From assembly GCA_023136715.1 (NCBI GenBank), contig JAGLQT010000075.1, forward strand, positions 1-6,631: a DNA stretch of 6,631 nt, written 5' to 3'. Below, in pieces: positions 1-5,553 of this stretch. Each line of letters opens with the position of its first letter. Position 1 is the stretch's first letter. Source of the stretch: Gammaproteobacteria bacterium (GTDB lineage: Bacteria; Pseudomonadota; Gammaproteobacteria; SZUA-229). The position numbers and the translations under genes were made by a program. A model generated the notes under the pieces. That model did not search any database, was not told where the DNA came from, and saw only the letters and a program-made list of their open reading frames with translations.

Positions 1-20
1 CGCAAGTAGGCGCTAGCTAA
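1..20 (+). CDS. tsf: Probable 3' end of tsf (elongation factor Ts), partial
   Basis: Only the last five codons and a TAA stop (18-20) would lie in the window, reading Gln-Val-Gly-Ala-Ser in the frame that starts at position 3. The call rests mainly on context: tsf lies directly upstream of pyrH in most proteobacteria, and many EF-Ts proteins end in a short alanine-rich tail of this kind. A strong hairpin terminator follows 20 bases later, which fits the end of an rpsB-tsf unit. The fragment is too short to prove by itself, and another frame gives a stop at 7-9 (Arg-Lys-stop). EF-Ts is the guanine nucleotide exchange factor for EF-Tu. Confidence 0.45.
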
Positions 21-40
21 GTTACTGAAAATTATGTAAA

Positions 41-74
41 ACAAAAAACCGGGGATTTTGACCCGGTTTTTTGT
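41..74 (+). terminator. Rho-independent terminator or attenuator between tsf and pyrH
   Basis: Positions 41-53 (ACAAAAAACCGGG) pair perfectly with 62-74 (CCCGGTTTTTTGT), giving a 13-bp stem closed by an eight-base loop (54-61). The core is five G/C pairs (49-53 with 62-66), followed directly by six T (67-72), the standard form of an intrinsic terminator. Because six A precede the core, the opposite strand also shows a stem followed by a T-run, so the structure could work in both directions, although no minus-strand gene faces it here. It lies 20 bases after the probable tsf stop and 20 bases before the pyrH ATG, so it either ends the upstream transcript or lets part of it through into pyrH. 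Confidence 0.85.
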
Positions 75-94
75 GTAACCCCGTTGGTAATGTT

Positions 95-829
95 ATGACA
101 TCAAAAACGACCTTGTATGAAAGAGTATTAATTAAGCTCAGTGGCGAAGCGCTAATGGGTGAGATGGCTTATGGTATTGATCCTGCCATGATTGATCGCG
201 TCGCCAAAGAAATTGCAGAAGTGGTTGCAATGGGTGTTGAGGTTGGTGTGGTTATCGGCGGCGGCAATATTTTTCGTGGTGCTGGTTTAGCTGAATCTGG
301 CATGAATCGTGTTACTGGTGACAGTATGGGTATGCTGGCGACGGTGATGAATAGCCTGGCGATGCAGGATGCGCTGGATAAAATTGGCCAGCCAGCCGTG
401 GTTATGTCAGCACTCGCTATGCCGCGTGTTTGCGAGGAGTTTACCCAGCGTGATGCGATAGCTCATCTTGAAAACTCACAGGTAGTCATCTGTGCTGCGG
501 GCACGGGTAATCCTTATTTTACTACCGATACTGCTGGTTGCCTGCGAGCCATTGAGATCAAGGCTGATGTTATAATGAAGGCGACCAAGGTGAATGGTGT
601 CTTTGATTCTGATCCTATGAAGAATCCTGATGCCAAACGCTTTGAAAAGTTAAGTTATGATGATGTGCTGGAAAAAAATTTACAGGTCATGGATGCAACG
701 GCTGTGGTTTTATGTCGTGATAACAAATTACCGCTGCGTATCTTTAATTTAAATGATGAAGGCGCTTTGCCTGAAGCTTTAGTTAATCAGTCTGTAGGGA
801 CTGAAGTTGTTATGGGAGAAATCAAGTGA
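95..829 (+). CDS. pyrH: UMP kinase (uridylate kinase) PyrH
   Basis: Cytoplasmic hexameric kinase that phosphorylates UMP to UDP with ATP, the step leading to UTP, CTP and UDP-sugars. The family is allosterically controlled (GTP activates, UTP inhibits in E. coli). The 244-aa product is close to the 241 aa of E. coli PyrH and shows the amino acid kinase fold: KLSGEAL at residues 14-20, the glycine-rich VIGGGNIFRG at 53-62, GDSMGMLATVMN at 75-86, AGTGNPYFTTD at 135-145, KATKVNGVF at 162-170 and a C-terminal CRDNKLPLRIFN segment. ATG 95 was chosen because it gives the family N-terminus; the frame can be extended to a TTG at 71, but that codon lies in the terminator stem and would add eight unusual residues. 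The Shine-Dalgarno sequence is weak (GGTAA, 86-90). The stop overlaps the frr start. No clear promoter was seen in the short upstream gap. Confidence 0.97.
   Translation: MTSKTTLYERVLIKLSGEALMGEMAYGIDPAMIDRVAKEIAEVVAMGVEVGVVIGGGNIFRGAGLAESGMNRVTGDSMGMLATVMNSLAMQDALDKIGQPAVVMSALAMPRVCEEFTQRDAIAHLENSQVVICAAGTGNPYFTTDTAGCLRAIEIKADVIMKATKVNGVFDSDPMKNPDAKRFEKLSYDDVLEKNLQVMDATAVVLCRDNKLPLRIFNLNDEGALPEALVNQSVGTEVVMGEIK
814..818 (+). promoter_or_regulatory. Shine-Dalgarno sequence for frr, inside the pyrH end
   Basis: GGGAG lies seven bases before the GTG at 826, within the last codons of pyrH. This is the best ribosome binding site seen in the window and supports GTG 826 as the frr start, since the frame has no ATG near this point (the first in-frame ATG is codon 13). 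Confidence 0.7.
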
Positions 830-1383
830 TCGACGAGATTATTGAAGATGCAGGAACTCGTATGGGTAAAAGCCTTGAGTCTTTACGTACAGAGTTGACA
901 AAAATTCGCACAGGTCGTGCACACCCAAGTTTGCTCGATCACATTACTGTTGAATACTATGGTGCAGCAACACCGTTATCGCAGGTGGCAAATGTGTCAG
1001 TTGAAGATGCCAGAACACTGATGATTTCACCATGGGAAAAAGATATGGTGCAAGCTATTGAAAAAGCGATTATGAAATCCGACCTGGGTTTGAATCCTGC
1101 TACTGCTGGCACGCTGATCCGAATCCCTATGCCGCAGCTGACAGAAGAACGACGTCATGATCTTGTGCGTGTAGTGAGAAAAGAAGCTGAAAGTGGGCGA
1201 ACTGCGATTAGAAATATCCGTCGTGATGCAAACAGTGATTTTAAAGATCTGTTAAAGGAAAAAGAAACCACTGAAGATGAAACCAGGCAGGCAGAAGACA
1301 ATGTGCAAAAATTGACTGATAGCTATGTGGCTAAAGTTGATGAAGTGCTGAGTAAAAAAGAAGCCGAGTTAATGGAAGTATAA
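826..1383 (+). CDS. frr: Ribosome recycling factor Frr (RRF)
   Basis: RRF works with EF-G to split the post-termination ribosome so that its subunits can be reused; it is cytoplasmic and essential in E. coli. The product is 185 aa, the same length as E. coli RRF, and aligns without obvious gaps. Family hallmarks are KIRTGRAHPSLLD at 26-38 (domain I helix and hinge), VEYYGAATPLSQ in the inserted beta domain (from about 42), SDLGLNP near 85-91, PMPQLTEERR near 101-110, and RNIRRDAN at 129-136 with the conserved Arg132. The C-terminus is a long charged helix ending in KEAELMEV. The start is GTG, overlapping the pyrH stop by four bases (GTGA), with GGGAG seven bases upstream, so translation is probably coupled to pyrH. 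The matching length supports this start. Nothing is unusual in the protein. Confidence 0.97.
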   Translation: MIDEIIEDAGTRMGKSLESLRTELTKIRTGRAHPSLLDHITVEYYGAATPLSQVANVSVEDARTLMISPWEKDMVQAIEKAIMKSDLGLNPATAGTLIRIPMPQLTEERRHDLVRVVRKEAESGRTAIRNIRRDANSDFKDLLKEKETTEDETRQAEDNVQKLTDSYVAKVDEVLSKKEAELMEV

Positions 1384-1410
1384 AAGCGAGTTTATTTTAA
1401 AGTGCTATTG

Positions 1411-2166
1411 ATGAGCGAAAGCGATCATTCCCCCTTAATTCCCAAGCATGTTGCCGTTGTTATGGACGGCAATGGACGATGGGCAAAAAAACGTTTCTTA
1501 CCAAGGACTGCGGGTCACCGTGCCGGCGTTAATGCAACTCGATCAATTGTTGAAAATTGTGATCAACAGGGTGTTGAAGCATTAACTATTTTTGCTTTCA
1601 GTAGTGAAAACTGGAAAAGGCCTAAAAAGGAAGTGGACGCATTGATGTCGATATTTATTTCGACGATCAAAAATGAAATGGATAAACTTAAAAAGCAGAA
1701 TGTTTGCGTTAAGTTTATTGGTGATCGCACTGCTTTTCCTGAAGCATTGCAAGCTGTTATCAATGAAACTGAAATTAAGACGGCTGACAACACTGGGCTG
1801 GCATTAACCATTGCGGCCAATTATGGTGGTCGATGGGATATCGCAGAAGCCTGTAAGCGTATGGCGAAAAAAGTATCTTCAGGTGAAATATCTGCTGAAG
1901 ATATTAATGAATCGCTGATCTCAGAAGAAATGTCTCTATCGGGTTTGCCGGATATCGATCTTTTTATTAGAACTGGTGGCGAAAGCCGTATCAGTAATTT
2001 TTTATTGTGGCAGATTGCTTACACAGAGCTATATTTCACTGAAACACTGTGGCCTGACTTTAATAATGTGTCATTAGAAAAAGCGATTGAGTGGTATGCA
2101 ACAAGACAGCGTCGTTTTGGTCAAACTCCAGATCAAGTTATAAATAAGAAGGCAGTGACCAAGTAA
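1411..2166 (+). CDS. uppS: Undecaprenyl diphosphate synthase UppS (cis-prenyltransferase)
   Basis: Adds eight isopentenyl units to farnesyl diphosphate in cis to make C55 undecaprenyl diphosphate, the lipid carrier for peptidoglycan and other envelope polymers. It acts at the cytoplasmic face of the membrane. With ATG 1411 the protein has 251 aa (E. coli 253). The family motifs are intact: MDGNGRWA at 18-25 with Asp19 (E. coli Asp26), His36 (His43), AFSSENWKRP at 62-71, AANYGGRWDI in the middle, and IRTGGESRISNFLLWQIAYTE at 186-206 with Arg187, Arg193, Ser195 and Glu206 matching E. coli Arg194, Arg200, Ser202 and Glu213. The constant offset of seven shows a gap-free core. GTG 1402 and TTG 1408 are possible earlier starts adding three residues; ATG is preferred, though its ribosome site is poor (AAAGTG, 1399-1404). 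It lies 27 bases after frr and abuts cdsA. Confidence 0.96.
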   Translation: MSESDHSPLIPKHVAVVMDGNGRWAKKRFLPRTAGHRAGVNATRSIVENCDQQGVEALTIFAFSSENWKRPKKEVDALMSIFISTIKNEMDKLKKQNVCVKFIGDRTAFPEALQAVINETEIKTADNTGLALTIAANYGGRWDIAEACKRMAKKVSSGEISAEDINESLISEEMSLSGLPDIDLFIRTGGESRISNFLLWQIAYTELYFTETLWPDFNNVSLEKAIEWYATRQRRFGQTPDQVINKKAVTK

Positions 2167-2994
2167 ATGTTATTACATCGTATTCTGACGGCTGTTCCAT
2201 TAGCGTTGGCGGTGATCTGGTTGATACTGTATCAGCCTACACCGAATCTGCTGTTCGTTTTAATTCCTGTTTCTTTTGTTTGTGGCCACGAGTGGGCGCG
2301 CCTTGGTGGTGTGCAATCAGCTTTGTATCAGTTCGTCTATGCAGTTCTACTCAGCGCATTTTCCTGGTTTTGTATTAGCTATTTGTTTCAGTACGTTTAT
2401 GCCCTGCTAGTGCTTGCTTGCGTATGGTGGTTTGTGATTTTATTTTTCCTTAAAAATGCTCAGCCAGAACTAAAGTCATCTGTAATTTCTCCAGCTAAGT
2501 TGCTAGTTGCTTTTTGGGTGGTGCCATCTTCCATGATTGCAATGTATGTTATTCATGGAATGGATCAAGGTTCAGAATGGTTGTTATACAGCATGATGCT
2601 GGTTTGGATAGCGGATAGTGGTGCTTATTTTAGTGGTAAGAAATTTGGTAAAAACAAACTGGCACCAAAAGTTAGCCCCGGGAAAACGCTTGAGGGACTT
2701 TGGGGTGCTTTATTTGCCAGCAGCATTTACTCGGTACTAGCGGCTTATTATTTTAATGTTTCTAATCTGCAATTTGTATTGTTGCTAGGTTTGTCCTTGC
2801 TGCTAACGGTTATGTCTGTCGTCGGCGATTTATATGAGAGCTTTTTAAAGCGTGAAGCAGGTATTAAAGATAGTGGTCGTATTTTACCCGGCCATGGTGG
2901 CATCCTTGATCGAGTTGATGGTGTGCTTCCGGTAATGCCTTTGTTTGTCGTTTTTTATGACTGGCTAATTGCCCCGATTGCAGGCTTACACTAA
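2167..2994 (+). CDS. cdsA: Phosphatidate cytidylyltransferase CdsA (CDP-diglyceride synthase)
   Basis: Inner-membrane enzyme that joins CTP and phosphatidic acid into CDP-diacylglycerol, the precursor of phosphatidylethanolamine, phosphatidylglycerol and cardiolipin. The product has 275 aa (E. coli 285) and is strongly hydrophobic, with several membrane segments in the first half and more around 180-222. The family signature is complete at 225-251: SFLKREAGIKDSG followed by RILPGHGGILDRVD, including Lys228-Arg229, Lys234-Asp235, His243-Gly-Gly and Asp248-Arg249-x-Asp251. WIADSGAYFSGKKFGKNKLAPKVSPGKT, read in two parts, forms the conserved cytoplasmic stretch near residues 146-173. ATG 2167 follows the uppS stop directly (TAAATG) with no spacer. 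The only purine-rich site, AAGAAGG at 2146-2152, is 14 bases away, which is long, so re-initiation by ribosomes finishing uppS is likely. CTP use links it to pyrH upstream. Confidence 0.97.
   Translation: MLLHRILTAVPLALAVIWLILYQPTPNLLFVLIPVSFVCGHEWARLGGVQSALYQFVYAVLLSAFSWFCISYLFQYVYALLVLACVWWFVILFFLKNAQPELKSSVISPAKLLVAFWVVPSSMIAMYVIHGMDQGSEWLLYSMMLVWIADSGAYFSGKKFGKNKLAPKVSPGKTLEGLWGALFASSIYSVLAAYYFNVSNLQFVLLLGLSLLLTVMSVVGDLYESFLKREAGIKDSGRILPGHGGILDRVDGVLPVMPLFVVFYDWLIAPIAGLH
2980..2984 (+). promoter_or_regulatory. Probable Shine-Dalgarno sequence for dxr
   Basis: GCAGG ends nine bases before the dxr ATG at 2994 and lies inside the last codons of cdsA. It is a modest match to the anti-Shine-Dalgarno complement; with the one-base TAATG overlap it favours coupled translation of dxr. 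Confidence 0.4.
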
Positions 2995-4175
2995 TGTCCA
3001 GAGTGGTTACTATTCTGGGCTCAACGGGTAGCATAGGTAAGAGTACGCTAAATGTTATATCTCGGCATACAGATCAGTATCATGTCAGGGCGCTTACTGC
3101 TAACACCGATGTTGAAGCCATGGTTCAGCAGTGTCAGCAGTGGCATCCACAGTTTGCTGTTATGCGTGATGAGTCATCCGCGCAACAATTAGAAGATGTC
3201 TTGCGTCGGCAGGGTTCAGTTACTCAGGTATTATCAGGTGTGCAGGGGCTGTGTCAGGTCGCTGCACTTGATGATGTTGATACTGTAGTCGCTGGTATCG
3301 TAGGTGCAGCGGGTTTACTGCCTAGCCTGGCAGCAGCAGAAGCGGGTAAACGTATATTGCTGGCCAATAAGGAAGCGCTGGTCATGTCAGGACAGTTATT
3401 CATGGATGCAGTGGAAAAACATCAGGCAGAACTGTTGCCTGTCGATAGTGAGCATAATGCTATTTTCCAGTGTTTACCTTCGGCAAAAACGCGTGTTGCC
3501 AATGACTCAGGTATTAGTAAGATTTTACTGACGGCAAGTGGTGGTCCATTCCGTACTTTCTCGAATGAACAATTAGCCCTGGTGACGCCAGAGCAGGCGA
3601 TTACTCATCCCAATTGGGAGATGGGGCCGAAAATATCTGTCGATTCAGCGACTATGATGAACAAGGGGTTGGAGGTCATTGAGGCGCACTGGTTGTTTGA
3701 CGTGGCGCTTGATGATATTGAAGTTGTTGTTCATCCGCAGAGTGTGATCCATTCAATGGTGTCTTATGCTGATGGCTCAGTGTTAGCGCAGTTAGGTAAT
3801 CCTGATATGCGCACGCCCATCGCACATGCTCTGGCTTTTCCAGATCGTATTACATCGGGTGTTGAACCTCTTGATATTTTTGAGGTCGCAAAACTAGAAT
3901 TTGAGAAGCCAGATTTCCAGCGTTTCCCATGCTTGAGGCTTTGCTATGAAGCTATTCGCATGGGTGGTTCAGCGAGCATAGTTTTAAATGCGGCCAATGA
4001 AATGGCTGTCGCGGCATTCCTGGATAATAAGATTTCCTATACGGATATTTCGAGTTTGATCGAACAGACATTTGAAAGTATGTCTGTTGATGAAGATGTG
4101 TCTACTATTGAAAATATTTTAGCCGTCGATGCCAGGGCAAGAGACATCGTTGGCGAATACATAGCTAAAAAATAA
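2994..4175 (+). CDS. dxr: 1-deoxy-D-xylulose 5-phosphate reductoisomerase Dxr (IspC)
   Basis: Converts DXP to 2-C-methyl-D-erythritol 4-phosphate using NADPH and a divalent metal. It is the first committed step of the MEP isoprenoid pathway and the known target of fosmidomycin. The cytoplasmic product has 393 aa (E. coli 398). It opens with the NADPH-binding ILGSTGSIGKSTLNVI (7-22), followed by LLANKEALVMSG (about 122-133), PVDSEHNAIFQCL with metal ligands Asp151 and Glu153, LTASGGPFR, the HPNWEMG lid, and SVDSATMMNKGLEVIEAHW with Asn223, Lys224, Glu227 and Glu230. The HPQSVIHSMV motif and a C-terminal helical domain complete it, so the catalytic residues appear intact. ATG 2994 overlaps the cdsA stop by one base (TAATG). 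The end has tandem stops, TAATAA at 4173-4178. The product feeds the isoprenoid precursors that UppS uses. Confidence 0.97.
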   Translation: MSRVVTILGSTGSIGKSTLNVISRHTDQYHVRALTANTDVEAMVQQCQQWHPQFAVMRDESSAQQLEDVLRRQGSVTQVLSGVQGLCQVAALDDVDTVVAGIVGAAGLLPSLAAAEAGKRILLANKEALVMSGQLFMDAVEKHQAELLPVDSEHNAIFQCLPSAKTRVANDSGISKILLTASGGPFRTFSNEQLALVTPEQAITHPNWEMGPKISVDSATMMNKGLEVIEAHWLFDVALDDIEVVVHPQSVIHSMVSYADGSVLAQLGNPDMRTPIAHALAFPDRITSGVEPLDIFEVAKLEFEKPDFQRFPCLRLCYEAIRMGGSASIVLNAANEMAVAAFLDNKISYTDISSLIEQTFESMSVDEDVSTIENILAVDARARDIVGEYIAKK

Positions 4176-4185
4176 TAATTATAAA

Positions 4186-5553
4186 ATGAGCGTCATACAT
4201 AACCTTTTCTTTTTTCTACTCGCCATTGCTATTTTAGTAGCTATCCACGAATTCGGGCATTATTGGGTAGCACGAAAATTGGGTGTTAGAGTGCTGCGTT
4301 TTTCTATTGGTTTTGGCAAGCCTCTGTACACCTGGACGCGTAATATCGATGGTAATGATATTGAATATGTTATCGCCGCTATCCCCCTTGGTGGTTTTGT
4401 AAAAATGCTGGATGAACGTGAAGCTGAGGTTGTAGAGGAAGATCGACCTTATGCCTTTAATACTCAGCCGCTGCTAACTCGTGTTGCTATTGTTGCCGCG
4501 GGTCCTGTTTTTAATCTTGTTCTTGCGGTCATTCTTTATTGGGTTGTTTTTTTATCGGGTATTACCGTTGAGAGAGCGTTAATGGGTGCGCCTGCTGAAG
4601 CATCAATAGCTGAACAATCTGGATTTGAAAATAACGATGAAGTTTTAAAGGTCGGCGATGAAATTGTAGAGTCATGGCAAAATTTCCATCTACTTGTGTT
4701 AGATCAGGGGCTTGATGGCGGTACGCTTGAAGTAGAGGTGAGAAATGCTGATGGCCTGATTCAAAATAGACAACTTGATTTGGGTGCTACTCGATTACTC
4801 GAGCGTGAATCAGATGTTATGGCTGATCTGGGCTTTAGGCACTGGTGGCCAGACCTTCCTGCAGTTATAGGCGGTGTCATCAAAGATGGGCCTGCTGAGC
4901 AAGCGGGTCTACAAAAGGGCGATCAGTTATTGAGTCTCAATGGTGATGTTATTAGTCGTTGGGATGAGTTGGTTGAACGAGTTGAGCATAGCCAGGGTAA
5001 ACCAATTAACTTTGTTGTGCTTCGAGATCAGCAGGAAGTTTCAATTGTCATTATTCCCGGCTCCAGAGAGAAACAGGGTGAAAGCAAAGGTTTCATTGGT
5101 GCTTATCAGGAAATACCGCAAGAGTTAAAAGATACATTGTTCGTTGATATTGAATATGGTGTCTTTGAGGCTATACCTGCGGCCATAGTTAAAACGTGGG
5201 ACATGTCAAAACTTACGCTAAGAGTTATATGGAAGATGATTGTTGGTGAAGCGTCGCTGAGCAATATATCCGGGCCAGTGACGATTGCTAAATATGCAGG
5301 TGTTACCGCAGATATAGGCTTAACCACATTTATTGGTTTTTTAGCCATTATTTCGGTTAGTTTGGGCGTGCTGAATTTGTTACCAATACCCGTGCTTGAT
5401 GGCGGACACTTATTTTATTATCTGATTGAAGCAATAAAGGGCTCGCCTGTTTCAGAAGCCTTTGAGTTGCGCGGCCAGCAAGTGGGTATTGCGATTCTTG
5501 GCGCGCTCATGTTTATTGCCTTCTACAATGATTTTCAGCGGTTTATGCCATGA
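4186..5553 (+). CDS. rseP: RseP site-2 intramembrane zinc metalloprotease
   Basis: Inner-membrane protease that makes the second cut in the anti-sigma factor RseA after DegS, releasing sigma-E in the envelope stress response; in E. coli it also removes leftover signal peptides. The 455-aa product (E. coli 450) has the family plan: a first membrane helix with HEFGH (His21, Glu22, His25), then YVIAAIPLGGFVKMLDE, a second helix containing GPVFN (106-110), two tandem periplasmic PDZ domains (about 128-195 and 225-295), a third helix with NLLPIPVLDGGH where Asp405 is the third zinc ligand, and a last helix near 430-447. The active site looks complete. It starts ten bases after the dxr stop, and those bases (AATTATAAA region) hold no Shine-Dalgarno sequence. 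The stop overlaps the bamA start, pairing a sensor pathway for outer-membrane protein stress with the assembly machine. rseA is not in the window. Confidence 0.97.
   Translation: MSVIHNLFFFLLAIAILVAIHEFGHYWVARKLGVRVLRFSIGFGKPLYTWTRNIDGNDIEYVIAAIPLGGFVKMLDEREAEVVEEDRPYAFNTQPLLTRVAIVAAGPVFNLVLAVILYWVVFLSGITVERALMGAPAEASIAEQSGFENNDEVLKVGDEIVESWQNFHLLVLDQGLDGGTLEVEVRNADGLIQNRQLDLGATRLLERESDVMADLGFRHWWPDLPAVIGGVIKDGPAEQAGLQKGDQLLSLNGDVISRWDELVERVEHSQGKPINFVVLRDQQEVSIVIIPGSREKQGESKGFIGAYQEIPQELKDTLFVDIEYGVFEAIPAAIVKTWDMSKLTLRVIWKMIVGEASLSNISGPVTIAKYAGVTADIGLTTFIGFLAIISVSLGVLNLLPIPVLDGGHLFYYLIEAIKGSPVSEAFELRGQQVGIAILGALMFIAFYNDFQRFMP

Noticed and set aside
58..63. TTGACC as a -35 element for pyrH
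   Set aside because: It lies in the hairpin loop and 3' arm, and no -10-like hexamer occurs 16-18 bases downstream; TAATGT at 88-93 is too far away and would start the RNA past the ATG.
1563..1820. 85-codon open frame on the minus strand inside uppS
   Set aside because: It lies wholly opposite conserved uppS sequence, has no ribosome site or family resemblance, and is explained by codon composition.
3304..3531. 75-codon + strand open frame inside dxr in another frame
   Set aside because: It overlaps the conserved NKEALVMSG and DSEHN region of dxr, and its translation resembles no family; a frame shadow.
4940..5128. 62-codon + strand open frame inside rseP
   Set aside because: It covers the second PDZ domain of rseP in another frame and has no independent support.
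5106..5348. 80-codon minus-strand open frame opposite rseP
   Set aside because: Antisense to well-conserved rseP sequence, with no start-site signal; a shadow.
5404..5425. Possible sigma-E promoter (GGACACTT ... TCTGA) before bamA
   Set aside because: The -35-like element carries an extra base compared with GGAACTT and the spacer is about nine bases, far shorter than the 15-19 expected.
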